47,263 nucleotides of DNA from NCBI GenBank assembly GCA_024640225.1, contig JAHEFK010000006.1, forward strand, positions 41,588 through 88,850, in the 5' to 3' direction. The notes below the pieces were generated by a model, which was given only the letters and a program-made list of their open reading frames with translations, had not been told where the DNA came from and did no database searches. Each line of letters starts with the position of its first letter. The stretch's first letter is position 1. Made by a program: the position numbers and the translations under genes. Of the stretch, positions 8,681-17,069 are shown piece after piece. This stretch comes from Bacteroidota bacterium. GTDB lineage: Bacteria > Bacteroidota > Bacteroidia > Chitinophagales > Chitinophagaceae.

Positions 8681-10864
8681 ATGAAATTTACTAGTTCCTT
8701 ACTAGTGGTTTTATTTCTATGTGCAGACATACAGGCTCAGGAAACAACCACTAAAGAAAGCATTTCACTTTTACCTATTGCTGTAAAAAGCAGAAAGAAA
8801 ACAGAAAAAGAAAGAGCAGAATTCAAACGTCACGGACAAAGTACCGAAGCACTTACCGAAGCCGAATTGAATAGAAACAATAGTGCATTTATTGAACATG
8901 CACTCAATACCATCGCTGGTGTGCAAACAGATAAGCGCACGGCTTTGGGCGGACAACGTATTGTAATTAGAGGCTATGGCAATGACCAGAAATTTAATAA
9001 CTGGGGAATAAAAGCATACTACAACAGCATACCAATCACCAGTGCAGATGGTGTAACGGTATTAGACGACATAGATTTTTCATTGGTCAACAATATTGAA
9101 ATTGTAAAAGGGCCAGCAACAACGTTATATGGAGGAGGCGTAGGCGGTGTAGCTCGATTTTATATAAAAGCGAGTGAAGTAAAAGGCACGCACGTACTCC
9201 AAAAAATAAACACGGGTAGTTTTGGATTGCTACAAACGCAAACAAGGGTTGATTGGGTTAGCGACAAAGGCGCAGTAGTGTTTAATGTTGGCCACATTGA
9301 AGCTGATGGCTATAGGCCAAGAGGCGCAAGCAACAAAAATATGTTCTCAGTTTTTGGTAATTATACGCTTAACGAAAAAGAAAAGATTCAATTCTATGCG
9401 AGTCATAATTATAGTCATGAAGGCGTAACTGGCCAAATACCTTATGCTGATTATTATGCAGGCGTAGATAGCGGCAACAAAGCCTATGCAAAACAAAATG
9501 CCAGAAATGAACTATTAGCTACACGATTTTCAATTACACATGAATATCAATTCAATAAACAATGGAGTAATACTACCAGTCTGTTTTATTCCAATGTAGA
9601 GCAACACGCTGTATCAGCAGGAGCAGATGGTAATAGTTACAATCCTAATTTTGGGTATCGTTCCATTTTTACGCTTAAGCAAAAAATAAATGATCATATT
9701 AATCACCAACTTTACTTGGGATCAGAATTCCAACAAGCTCGTTCGCTAGCTTCTAGTTTTCGTTTTCCAACGATTGACACAACCGCATTGGTAGTTCAAA
9801 ATATAAGTAAAGGATCCTTTTTAAAAACTAGCACCAATCAATATGCACTATTCGTTCATGAACGAATTAATTTTGATGCACTACAAAGTGCTATCATCAT
9901 TGGATTAAGTATGAACCAACTGCATTATAACAGAACCGATTTATTGGCGGCCCCTGGTTTACTTACAGGATACAATAAAGACATTTCATTTAATAAGCAA
10001 TTTGAAACCAGTTTTAATCCTCATATAGCCATTCAAAAAACTTATAAAAATCAAATCATCAATTTAAGTTACAGCGAAGGGCTCAATGCGCCTACAGCAA
10101 GTACTTCCTTTATAAGTACCCTCAATATTACCAATGACAAATTGCTTCCTGAAAAAGCTAAGATGATTGATTTCAGTGTACAAGGCTTACTTTTGGGCAC
10201 GTGTTTAGATTATCAGTTATCTATATTTTCAATAAATGTAGAGAACAAACTTACGCAGTTAGCGGGCATGAGTGGCACTACACCTTATACCTATTGGTCT
10301 AATACCGGCACGCAACAAAATAAAGGAATGGAGTTAAGTATTGGCTATAGTTGGCAACCTCGCATAAAAGCACTGCAATGGATAAAAAAAATAGAGCCTT
10401 TTATTGCTACCAGCAACTACCAATTTGAATACACTAATTTTAAAACACTTATGAATGGCTTAGCTGTAGATTACAGTGGCAAACAAGTAGTAGGTATTCC
10501 AAAAATGAAATATACGGTAGGGATTGACATCCAAACAGAAAAAGGATTTTATGCCAATGCAACCTATTATTATTTAGGCGATGTTTATACAGACTTTGCT
10601 AATTCGAATTTAGTAAAGGGTTTCACACAATTACATGCAAAATTGGGCTTTCAGTGGAAGTACAAAAAATGCGACTTTGATATGTATGTTGGTGCAAACA
10701 ATATCACCAATCAAATTAATTATACCTTTCTTTTCTTGGGCAATAACATCAACGACAAAGACCCTGGAAATGGCTATGCCAGTACGCTAAGTACAGATGT
10801 AACTCCGGGTTGTAAGCAGTTGAATTGGTGGGGCGGATTAAAATTCTGTTATCACTTAAAATAA
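8681..10864 (+). CDS. TonB-dependent outer-membrane receptor (siderophore-receptor type)
   Basis: 727 residues with a signal peptide (LLVVLFLCADIQAQ). The plug domain (about 45-165) shows NTIAGVQTDKRTALGGQRIV, IRGYG, and NNIEIVKGPATTLYGGGVGG, the classic plug end before the barrel. The remaining 560 residues are alternating amphipathic strands of a 22-strand barrel, ending with a short aromatic-rich C-terminus (LNWWGGLKFCYHLK). Unlike the receptor at 28579-32376 it lacks a carboxypeptidase-like N-domain and resembles FecA/siderophore and metal-chelate receptors. The ligand cannot be named: no siderophore, heme or cobalamin genes are adjacent. The preceding small membrane protein may be its partner. 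Confidence 0.9.
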   Translation: MKFTSSLLVVLFLCADIQAQETTTKESISLLPIAVKSRKKTEKERAEFKRHGQSTEALTEAELNRNNSAFIEHALNTIAGVQTDKRTALGGQRIVIRGYGNDQKFNNWGIKAYYNSIPITSADGVTVLDDIDFSLVNNIEIVKGPATTLYGGGVGGVARFYIKASEVKGTHVLQKINTGSFGLLQTQTRVDWVSDKGAVVFNVGHIEADGYRPRGASNKNMFSVFGNYTLNEKEKIQFYASHNYSHEGVTGQIPYADYYAGVDSGNKAYAKQNARNELLATRFSITHEYQFNKQWSNTTSLFYSNVEQHAVSAGADGNSYNPNFGYRSIFTLKQKINDHINHQLYLGSEFQQARSLASSFRFPTIDTTALVVQNISKGSFLKTSTNQYALFVHERINFDALQSAIIIGLSMNQLHYNRTDLLAAPGLLTGYNKDISFNKQFETSFNPHIAIQKTYKNQIINLSYSEGLNAPTASTSFISTLNITNDKLLPEKAKMIDFSVQGLLLGTCLDYQLSIFSINVENKLTQLAGMSGTTPYTYWSNTGTQQNKGMELSIGYSWQPRIKALQWIKKIEPFIATSNYQFEYTNFKTLMNGLAVDYSGKQVVGIPKMKYTVGIDIQTEKGFYANATYYYLGDVYTDFANSNLVKGFTQLHAKLGFQWKYKKCDFDMYVGANNITNQINYTFLFLGNNINDKDPGNGYASTLSTDVTPGCKQLNWWGGLKFCYHLK

Positions 10865-10873
10865 TTAAAACAG

Positions 10874-10901
10874 ATATTGGGTAGCTTAGGCTACCCAATA
10901 T
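10874..10901. terminator. Perfect hairpin overlapping the alkD-like stop codon, between convergent genes
   Basis: Arms ATATTGGGTAGC (10874-10885) and GCTACCCAATAT (10890-10901) with a TTAG loop. The right arm contains the last codons (His-Ile-Gly-stop) of the minus-strand gene ending at 10891. U-tracts are poor on both sides, so termination strength is uncertain. Confidence 0.65.
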
Positions 10902-11565
10902 GCTTTAATGCTTCTCGCTTACTCAAATTAGCAAGCTGGGTATGAAGTACAAAATCTCTTACATAGTCTGCATTCGTTCTTGCATATTGGCGTAATGCCC
11001 AACCAATTGCTTTATTGATAAAAAATTCTTTTGAATTTAAGTTGTTATGAATGCAGGTCTGCAACAAATCCGCATCTGTTTTTGCGCCATATTTTAATTG
11101 AAAAATGATACTCGTTCTGCGTATCCATAAATTTTCATCCGTACTCCATTTTAAAATAGTTGCTTGCTTTTCTTCAGGAAATAGCAGAAAATAGTGCCCT
11201 ACAAGTATAGAGGCAATAGCATCTACAGAGTCCCACCACGATTTATCTTTTAATAAGAATACTAATAATTGAATCGTTTTTTTAGTCCACATTTTTCGGC
11301 ATGCCCAACATAATTCAATAGCCGTATACTGAAACTCACGCTCTGGTAGCGACCACAAGTACTTAACTTCTGCTTCCCAAGAACTTGTAGTAGGTAAATT
11401 ATTTTTAATGAACGCTTTATAAATAGTCTTACGCAAGGGTGCTTTTACTCCCAAATAAGGGAATAAATGCTTCATGTATTTTTCCATGGGTTTTGCAATT
11501 TCTTTTGATGCAGCAGCATACATTTGATCTTGCAATGGCATTAAATAGCTCGATGTCTTTTCCAT
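10891..11565 (-). CDS. AlkD-like DNA alkylation repair glycosylase
   Basis: 224 residues forming HEAT-like helical repeats. AlkD enzymes excise positively charged alkyl adducts such as N3- and N7-alkylpurines without flipping the base. The key residues of the family are visible: the Trp-Trp-Asp group in DKSWWDSVDAIA, the Arg pair in ENLWIRRTSIIFQLKY, and the Trp in KAIGWALRQYART. An active enzyme is therefore expected. The gene is single, convergent with the TonB receptor and divergent from gcvT. Its last four codons form one arm of a hairpin. Confidence 0.92.
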   Translation of the reverse strand: MEKTSSYLMPLQDQMYAAASKEIAKPMEKYMKHLFPYLGVKAPLRKTIYKAFIKNNLPTTSSWEAEVKYLWSLPEREFQYTAIELCWACRKMWTKKTIQLLVFLLKDKSWWDSVDAIASILVGHYFLLFPEEKQATILKWSTDENLWIRRTSIIFQLKYGAKTDADLLQTCIHNNLNSKEFFINKAIGWALRQYARTNADYVRDFVLHTQLANLSKREALKHIG

Positions 11566-11606
11566 AATTAATTGACAAATTTAAGTGTTTAATTAGTTTA
11601 GAATGT

Positions 11607-11614
11607 TATTTTTG
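11607..11614 (+). promoter_or_regulatory. -7 box of the gcvT promoter
   Basis: TATTTTTG matches TAnnTTTG. Predicted start near 11621 gives a leader of about 24 nt to the ATG at 11645 and excludes the in-frame ATG at 11603. Confidence 0.65.
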
Positions 11615-11644
11615 CAAGCAGTCTTAAAAAACCATTCAATTTAT

Positions 11645-12733
11645 ATGAAAAATACACCCTTTACACATCTACACATTGCATTAGGCGCTAAGATGGCGGA
11701 ATTTGCAGGTTATAACATGCCCATTTCTTATACCAGCATTAATGAAGAACATGCAACCGTAAGAAACAATGCGGGTGTTTTTGATGTTAGTCATATGGGT
11801 GAATTCATTTTAAAAGGCCCTGATGCATTAGATCTTATTCAACGAGTAACAAGTAACGATGCGTCAAAATTAACCGCTGGCAAAGCACAATATTCTTGTT
11901 TCCCTAATGAAACAGGTGGCATTGTAGATGACTTGATTGTGTATTGTTTAGAAGAAAACAGCTCCTATATGCTTGTTGTTAATGCTTCTAATATTGAAAA
12001 AGATTGGAACTGGTTAGTAAAACATAATACTAAACAAGTAGAAATGCACAACATTTCAGACAAAACAGCTTTACTTGCCGTACAAGGGCCTCACGCAGTA
12101 AAATATGTACAGCAATTGACCGATACTGACATTACGAATTTAAATTATTACACGTTTACAAGAGCTACGCTTGCAGGTGTTGAAAATGTACTAATCAGTG
12201 CTACAGGCTATACCGGTAGTGGCGGAGTAGAAATTTATTTTGAAGATAAAAATCAAGATGCGCAAACAATTTGGGATGCACTATTCAAAGTTGGAGCTCC
12301 GCATGGCATGCAAGCTATTGGCCTTGCAGCTAGAGACACCCTTCGTTTAGAAAAAGGATATTGTCTTTATGGAAATGATATTGATGATAGCACGTCTCCT
12401 TTAGAAGCAGGTTTAGGATGGATTACCAAATTCACAAAAGACTTTACCGCTAAAGAAATATTAGAACAGCAAAAAGCAAGTGGTATTACAAGAAAATTAG
12501 TAGGCTTTGAAATGATTGATAGAGGTATTCCTCGTCATCATTATAGCATTCAAGATGCGCAAGGTAATACTATTGGCCATGTATGCTCTGGCACACAATC
12601 ACCAAGCTTACAAAAGGCAATTGGAATGGCTTATGTAAGTAAAGAATGGAGTACAGAAGGCAGCGAAATTTATATTATGATCAGAGATAAAGCAATCAAA
12701 GCAAAAGTGGTTAAAATGCCCTTTCTAGCATAA
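11645..12733 (+). CDS. gcvT: Glycine cleavage system aminomethyltransferase (T-protein)
   Basis: 362 residues from the ATG at 11645, matching the usual length (E. coli 364); the frame is open to an earlier ATG at 11603 but that lies upstream of the -7 box. T-protein transfers the methylene group from the aminomethylated lipoyl H-protein to tetrahydrofolate, releasing ammonia. Motifs include [28 protein letters not shown]-type [13 protein letters not shown], the catalytic/folate-site region [27 protein letters not shown] and [19 protein letters not shown]. gcvH and gcvP are not in the window. A membrane glycosyltransferase gene follows after 34 nt and is probably co-transcribed. Confidence 0.96.
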   Translation: MKNTPFTHLHIALGAKMAEFAGYNMPISYTSINEEHATVRNNAGVFDVSHMGEFILKGPDALDLIQRVTSNDASKLTAGKAQYSCFPNETGGIVDDLIVYCLEENSSYMLVVNASNIEKDWNWLVKHNTKQVEMHNISDKTALLAVQGPHAVKYVQQLTDTDITNLNYYTFTRATLAGVENVLISATGYTGSGGVEIYFEDKNQDAQTIWDALFKVGAPHGMQAIGLAARDTLRLEKGYCLYGNDIDDSTSPLEAGLGWITKFTKDFTAKEILEQQKASGITRKLVGFEMIDRGIPRHHYSIQDAQGNTIGHVCSGTQSPSLQKAIGMAYVSKEWSTEGSEIYIMIRDKAIKAKVVKMPFLA

Positions 12734-12767
12734 TATTCTAAACCAAATTTTTAAAGGCAACATAAAC

Positions 12768-14237
12768 ATGAAAAAAAATACACTTTATTTTTTACTCTGT
12801 ATGTTGCCTTTATTTTTTTTGAATCTCAATAGTACTCATAATTGGGGCGATGATTTTGCACAGTATATACATCAAGCACAGTACTTTGCCAATGATAGCG
12901 CCTATCAGCATTGGCATTTTGAAGCTAACCCCTTGGATCATGAATACGCTCCACCCTCCTATCCAAATGGCTTTCCCTTTTTAATGAGTCCTATTATGGC
13001 CATTTGGGGATATAGTGTAAAGCCTATACTTATATTGATCACCACCCTACTCTTGGCATGGCTATGGGTTATCTTTAAATTTCTACAACGTCATACTAAT
13101 TCGACGATCGCCTTATGCATCACCATGTTATGCGCTTATCACCATTACATTGTAGATTTCAAACAATATATCTTATCGGATATTCCTTGCGCTTTATTTT
13201 GTAGTATATATTTATATCAGCGAACTAAAGAAGAAACCAGCAAGCAGTCTATTGTGTTGGCTAGTGTAGCATTAGGTATGGCCTTTGTTATTCGTAGTCA
13301 AGCTATTGTATTTTTGGGCGCTGAAGGCCTATTTTTTCTTAGCCAATGGTTAAAACAAAAGAGAACATTTGAATTTGTACCAGCACTAAAAAACATGGGT
13401 TGCGTTATCATTGCTTGTTTGCTTTTCTATTTCCTATCCAACTTTGTTGGACCACGAAATACCCATTCCGCTCTTGCATTTTATAAACAACTCTATACTC
13501 AAACACAGCATTCTTGGTCTTATATTGTTTTAAATAATATTGAGTATTTAGGTACATTGCTGCCTAGTTTTTTTTCTGGTTGGGCTTTTGATCCACACTT
13601 GCAAATAGCATATACCATTATAGGTACAGCATTATTGGGCGTGAGCCTCCTTGGTTTTTATAGAAGTTGGCGAGCAACCGTGCTTGACTGGGGATTTATT
13701 TGCATGCTGTTGCTAGTGCTTGTAACGCCCGTGCATCAAGGATTGCGTTATCTATTCCCAATGTGGTTACCCATGCTATACTACCAATTAAGAGGGTTTC
13801 AACAGCTTAAAAAATCATTTAGCTTTTCATTTCTAAACAAGAAAACAGCAATAATAACATGTGTTTTATTCATAGTTATGCAATACGATACTATTGAAGG
13901 AGCCACGCATAACAATGACATGGGTTGGTCGCCCTATGCAAAAAATGATCAGCAAGCACTTCAATTTATAAAAACTACCGTGCCAGATTCAAGTCTTATT
14001 TTATTTAGCAAACCACGTGCATTGAGTCTATATACTGGTAAAAGAACTTGTTTGTTAGCAGAAAAAAGTACGCTTATAGAGAATTACACTTATTTCAAAA
14101 CTAATAATAATACCTATTATGTTTTAGTTAGAAAAGAACTTACTAGTAACTACTACACAAACTATATAAATCAATACAGGGGCCATAAAGACAGTATTCA
14201 AATAAATAATTTCTTTACCCTTTATCATTTATATTAA
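12768..14237 (+). CDS. GT-C fold membrane glycosyltransferase (PMT/ArnT-like, GT39-type)
   Basis: 489 residues with about ten hydrophobic segments. Soon after the first helix is [14 protein letters not shown], a luminal loop with the acidic pair that GT-C enzymes use to activate a lipid-phosphate-linked sugar donor, followed by [16 protein letters not shown], typical of the bacterial family that moves sugars from polyprenyl phosphate onto lipids or proteins. A soluble tail of about 110 residues closes the protein. Acceptor and donor are unknown. It sits between gcvT and pyrH with no functional link visible. The last codons run up to the pyrH promoter region. Confidence 0.78.
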   Translation: MKKNTLYFLLCMLPLFFLNLNSTHNWGDDFAQYIHQAQYFANDSAYQHWHFEANPLDHEYAPPSYPNGFPFLMSPIMAIWGYSVKPILILITTLLLAWLWVIFKFLQRHTNSTIALCITMLCAYHHYIVDFKQYILSDIPCALFCSIYLYQRTKEETSKQSIVLASVALGMAFVIRSQAIVFLGAEGLFFLSQWLKQKRTFEFVPALKNMGCVIIACLLFYFLSNFVGPRNTHSALAFYKQLYTQTQHSWSYIVLNNIEYLGTLLPSFFSGWAFDPHLQIAYTIIGTALLGVSLLGFYRSWRATVLDWGFICMLLLVLVTPVHQGLRYLFPMWLPMLYYQLRGFQQLKKSFSFSFLNKKTAIITCVLFIVMQYDTIEGATHNNDMGWSPYAKNDQQALQFIKTTVPDSSLILFSKPRALSLYTGKRTCLLAEKSTLIENYTYFKTNNNTYYVLVRKELTSNYYTNYINQYRGHKDSIQINNFFTLYHLY

Positions 14238-14263
14238 TTGTCCTAAATATTTTTCTTATTTTG
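14238..14263 (+). promoter_or_regulatory. Possible pyrH promoter
   Basis: TTG (14238-14240) and TTATTTTG (14256-14263, one mismatch to TAnnTTTG) with a 15-nt spacer, shorter than usual. Located directly after the upstream stop codon, 17 nt before the pyrH ATG. Confidence 0.4.
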
Positions 14264-14280
14264 CAAAAAAGCAAGTCCCT

Positions 14281-14991
14281 ATGCTACCTAAGTACAACAG
14301 AATTTTATTAAAATTATCAGGAGAATCCTTAATGGGAGATCGCAATTTTGGATTAGACCCAAAAATGTTAGAACTCTATGCGAAAGACATTAAAACAATT
14401 ACAGACATTGGTGTACAAGTAGCCATTGTAATTGGAGGCGGCAATATATACAGAGGCATGAATGAGGCAGAAACGGGTATTGAGCGTGCACAAGGTGATT
14501 ACATGGGAATGCTTGCTACTGTTATTAATGGTATGGCTTTACAAGCTTCCTTAGAAAAAGCGGGGGTCAAAACACGTTTGCAAAGTGCAATTAAAATGGA
14601 GCAAATTGCTGAACCTTATATTCGCAGAAGAGCAATAAGACATTTAGAAAAAGGCAGAGTAGTGATTTTTGGTGCTGGCACTGGCAACCCTTATTTTACT
14701 ACCGATACAGCCGGTTCGTTAAGAGCTATAGAAATCAATGCAGATGTTATTCTAAAAGGTACACGTGTAGATGGTATCTACAGCGAAGACCCAGAAAAGA
14801 ACCCAAATGCTACTAAATATACGCAATTGAGCTTCCAAGAAGTAATTAGCAAAGAACTTAAAGTAATGGATATGACTGCTTTTACCCTTTGCCAGGAAAA
14901 CAAACTACCTATCATTGTTTTTGATATGAATCAATCAGGCAACCTACTCGATGTAGTTACCGGCAAAACAATAGGTACTATCGTCCAATAA
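14281..14991 (+). CDS. pyrH: UMP kinase
   Basis: 236 residues, full length. Cytoplasmic hexameric kinase phosphorylating UMP to UDP, feeding all pyrimidine nucleotide synthesis. The amino-acid-kinase fold motifs are clear: [15 protein letters not shown] at the start, [47 protein letters not shown], and [11 protein letters not shown] with [10 protein letters not shown] near the end. In many bacteria frr follows pyrH; here a strong terminator follows and frr is not in the window. Confidence 0.98.
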   Translation: MLPKYNRILLKLSGESLMGDRNFGLDPKMLELYAKDIKTITDIGVQVAIVIGGGNIYRGMNEAETGIERAQGDYMGMLATVINGMALQASLEKAGVKTRLQSAIKMEQIAEPYIRRRAIRHLEKGRVVIFGAGTGNPYFTTDTAGSLRAIEINADVILKGTRVDGIYSEDPEKNPNATKYTQLSFQEVISKELKVMDMTAFTLCQENKLPIIVFDMNQSGNLLDVVTGKTIGTIVQ

Positions 14992-15011
14992 AAGAATAGA
15001 TCAACATGGAG

Positions 15012-15045
15012 AGCGAACTAAATACAACAATTTAGTTCGCTTTTT
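15012..15045 (+). terminator. Intrinsic terminator of pyrH
   Basis: Stem AGCGAACTAAAT / ATTTAGTTCGCT (15012-15023 and 15030-15041), loop ACAACA, then a run of five T. The 3' arm can alternatively pair with AGCGAA at 15052-15057, just before the next gene. Confidence 0.88.
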
Positions 15046-15068
15046 GTTATTAGCGAAATAGACGACGT

Positions 15069-15527
15069 ATGGCAATATATAAATTGATAAGAAAGCAAGT
15101 CATTCCTGCAGACATCGCAACCTTATGGGATTTCTTCAAAGACCCTTCCAACTTGACTGCTATTACGCCCTCTTACATGAATTTTGTTATTAAAACAATG
15201 GATACGAGCGATGATATCTATGCCGGTCAAATGATCACCTACCGAGTGGCCCCCATTGCCAAAATACCTTTGTTTTGGATGACTGAAATAACCGCCGTAG
15301 TAAAACATCAATATTTTATAGACGAACAGCGCAGAGGCCCTTACAAAATGTGGCATCATCAGCATCACTTCTCTATTACAGAACGGGGTGTAGAAATGAC
15401 CGATATTGTTCATTATGAATTACCCTTTGGTATATTAGGTCAGTTTGCCCATTGGCTATTTGTAAAAAAACAATTAAATCAAATTTTTGACTATCGATTT
15501 GAAAAAATTGCCACTCTATTTAATTAA
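15069..15527 (+). CDS. SRPBCC (START-like) ligand-binding protein of the carotenoid island
   Basis: 152 residues, small single-domain START/SRPBCC fold with a hydrophobic cavity. Recognisable features: an N-terminal strand YKLIRKQVIPADIATLWDFF, PSNLTAITPSYMNF, the central VAPIAKIPLFWMTEI, FIDEQRRGPYKMWHHQHHF and VHYELPFGILGQFAH. The RGPYKMWHHQH pattern is typical of Bacteroidota proteins that lie beside crt genes. No enzymatic role is established for them; isoprenoid or pigment binding is my guess. It precedes the MerR regulator by 24 nt and is probably on the same transcript. Only 23 nt separate the pyrH terminator from its ATG, so its promoter must overlap the terminator or expression depends on read-through. 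Confidence 0.8.
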   Translation: MAIYKLIRKQVIPADIATLWDFFKDPSNLTAITPSYMNFVIKTMDTSDDIYAGQMITYRVAPIAKIPLFWMTEITAVVKHQYFIDEQRRGPYKMWHHQHHFSITERGVEMTDIVHYELPFGILGQFAHWLFVKKQLNQIFDYRFEKIATLFN

Positions 15528-15551
15528 CAAGATGCCTGATGGAAGGATAAA

Positions 15552-16475
15552 ATGAAGTATATGGAAGCAACTACAGAATTAGAATTAGCACAAAATAAAT
15601 TTAGTATCCGTGACCTGGAAAATCTGACGGGTATCAAAGCACATACGCTAAGAATTTGGGAACAACGCTACCAGATTATTGTACCTAAACGTACGGCAAC
15701 TAATATTCGATATTATGATGCAAGCGATTTGAAATTAGCCTTGCAGATTTCAATGCTAAATAATTATGGCTATAAAATTTCTAAGATTAAAAGCATGACT
15801 GAAGAGAATATCACTTCTCTTTTAAGTAAAATAAATGACCCGAAATTTAAGCTAGAAGCCATTGTTAATGAGCTTATCAGCTATACTATAGATTTAGATA
15901 CCGCGGCTATTGAAAAAACCATTCAATCCTTTATTGACAAAAATGGCATACCACAATTAATTGAAGAATTGCTTTTTCACTTTTTAGAGAAAATTGGAAT
16001 TATGTGGATGACCAATCGTCTAAATCCAGCACAAGAACATTTAACCTCAAATATTATAACCAGAAAAATTGCGGTAGCCTACGAGCAACTTTCTACTCCT
16101 ATAAGTAAAAAATCTAAAGTACTTTTATTTTTGCCAGAGGGCGAAATTCATGATCTTGCATTGTTGTACGTTCAATATTTATTAAAAGCGCAAGGTGTAG
16201 AAACCATTTATTTAGGTGCCAATACACCCATAAAAGATGCGATCTATGTGTGTCAGGTAAAAGCGCCAACCCATGTATATATTCACCTTACATCCGTTAC
16301 GGATTCTTTCGATGTAAAACGATTTATTGAAATTGCACATAAATCATTTCCAAATTCACAAGTGCTGGTTTCAGGCAGTTTGTTGAAGGGTAAGAAGCTA
16401 AAGTTATACAAAAATATCCAATACCTTTTTAGCTTAAGTGATGCAAAATCAGCTATTTATAACAATATGCTCTAA
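15552..16475 (+). CDS. MerR-family regulator with CarH/LitR-like cobalamin-binding domain
   Basis: 307 residues. The winged-helix MerR domain is at about 17-85 (FSIRDLENLTGIKAHTLRIW, then EQRY and the NIRYYDASDL wing). A helical-bundle B12-binding domain (about 100-185) carries the CarH signature Trp152-x9-Glu162-His163 (MWMTNRLNPAQEH). A Rossmann-like B12 domain (about 188-300) carries Glu198-x-His200, where His200 aligns with the cobalt-ligating His; the motif is EIHDLA rather than the usual ExHxxG. YLGANTP and VSGS further on fit cobalamin domains. CarH-type proteins are tetrameric dark-state repressors that fall apart when light breaks the adenosylcobalamin Co-C bond, switching on carotenoid genes. 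Position next to sigma-crtI-crtB-idi agrees. A real Shine-Dalgarno-like GGAAGG (15541-15546) precedes the ATG, rare in this phylum. Binding of B12 is predicted, not shown. Confidence 0.85.
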   Translation: MKYMEATTELELAQNKFSIRDLENLTGIKAHTLRIWEQRYQIIVPKRTATNIRYYDASDLKLALQISMLNNYGYKISKIKSMTEENITSLLSKINDPKFKLEAIVNELISYTIDLDTAAIEKTIQSFIDKNGIPQLIEELLFHFLEKIGIMWMTNRLNPAQEHLTSNIITRKIAVAYEQLSTPISKKSKVLLFLPEGEIHDLALLYVQYLLKAQGVETIYLGANTPIKDAIYVCQVKAPTHVYIHLTSVTDSFDVKRFIEIAHKSFPNSQVLVSGSLLKGKKLKLYKNIQYLFSLSDAKSAIYNNML

Positions 16476-16477
16476 CC

Positions 16478-16510
16478 TTGTTTAACTTTTATATATAAAA
16501 GTATAAACAA
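16478..16510. promoter_or_regulatory. Candidate operator dyad 1 (TTGTTTA-N19-TAAACAA)
   Basis: Inverted half-sites TTGTTTA (16478-16484) and TAAACAA (16504-16510) flank a perfect 16-bp palindrome CTTTTATATATAAAAG (16486-16501). It begins two bases after the regulator stop codon. Half-site spacing is identical to dyad 2. Confidence 0.65.
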
Positions 16511-16532
16511 AATCTATGCTGCTTATTGAATT

Positions 16533-16569
16533 TTTTGTTTAAGTTTGCACTATCAAATATTAAACAAAA
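16533..16569. promoter_or_regulatory. Candidate operator dyad 2 covering the sigma-crt promoter
   Basis: Perfect 10-bp inverted repeat TTTTGTTTAA (16533-16542) and TTAAACAAAA (16560-16569); within it TTGTTTA-N19-TAAACAA, exactly the geometry of dyad 1 and shifted by 57 nt. It overlaps the -7 box, the predicted start site and the first base of the sigma-factor ATG, so bound protein should block transcription. Confidence 0.7.
16540..16547 (+). promoter_or_regulatory. -7 box of the sigma-crtI-crtB-idi promoter
   Basis: TAAGTTTG matches TAnnTTTG; predicted start near 16554, leader about 15 nt. No well-spaced upstream TTG is present, so the promoter may be intrinsically weak or need an activator such as the ECF sigma factor. 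Confidence 0.65.
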
Positions 16570-17066
16570 TGACCAGCACTGATTTCAATACAGTGATTCA
16601 ATATCACACCGACTTCTTAAGACCTTTTGCAGTATCTTTAACACACAATAGTGAAGATGCAAAAGACTTGTTCCAAGAAACCCTCTTGAGAGCGCTGCTT
16701 TACAAAGACAAATATCAGTTTGGCACTAATTTGAAAGCATGGTTGTATACCATCATGCGTAATATTTTTATCAATAATTACAGAAAAAATAAACGCTTCA
16801 CGAAAGTAAGTAATGAAGCTCCTTCCGATTTGCAACAATACGAAACTGGCAATGCGGCATATAACGAAGGATGGAATCATATGCGCATGCAAGAAATTAA
16901 AACAGCTATTGATGCCTTGCCTAAACCACTACAGTTTTCGTTTGAATTGTATTATGCGGGCTATAAATACCAAGAAATTGCCGATATTACAAAAGAACCA
17001 ATTGGAACAATTAAAAGTAGAATTCACTTTGCTAGAAAAACACTTGTAACGCAATTAGAAAGATAA
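16569..17066 (+). CDS. ECF-type RNA polymerase sigma factor of the carotenoid island
   Basis: 165 residues from the ATG at 16569; an in-frame TTG at 16545 lies inside the -7 box and is rejected. Region 2 (about 8-72) shows NSEDAKDLFQETLLRAL and NLKAWLYTIMRNIFINNYRK, the core-binding and -10-recognition helices. Region 4 (about 108-165) shows ALPKPLQFSFELYYAGYKYQ, EIADITKEPIGTIKSRIHFARK, a helix-turn-helix for the -35 element. No anti-sigma gene is adjacent, so control is probably transcriptional through the flanking operators rather than by sequestration. It is followed after three bases by crtI in the same reading frame. Whether it transcribes its own operon or other pigment genes elsewhere is unknown. 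Confidence 0.93.
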   Translation: MTSTDFNTVIQYHTDFLRPFAVSLTHNSEDAKDLFQETLLRALLYKDKYQFGTNLKAWLYTIMRNIFINNYRKNKRFTKVSNEAPSDLQQYETGNAAYNEGWNHMRMQEIKTAIDALPKPLQFSFELYYAGYKYQEIADITKEPIGTIKSRIHFARKTLVTQLER

Positions 17067-17069
17067 AAT

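Noticed and set aside
11572-11577. TTGACA as an upstream promoter element for gcvT
   Set aside because: Its spacing to the TATTTTTG box is 29 nt, longer than the 17-23 nt expected.
14755-15108. Idea that antisense open frames around pyrH and SRPBCC encode small proteins
   Set aside because: They overlap well-defined genes and the terminator, with no start signal and no family match.
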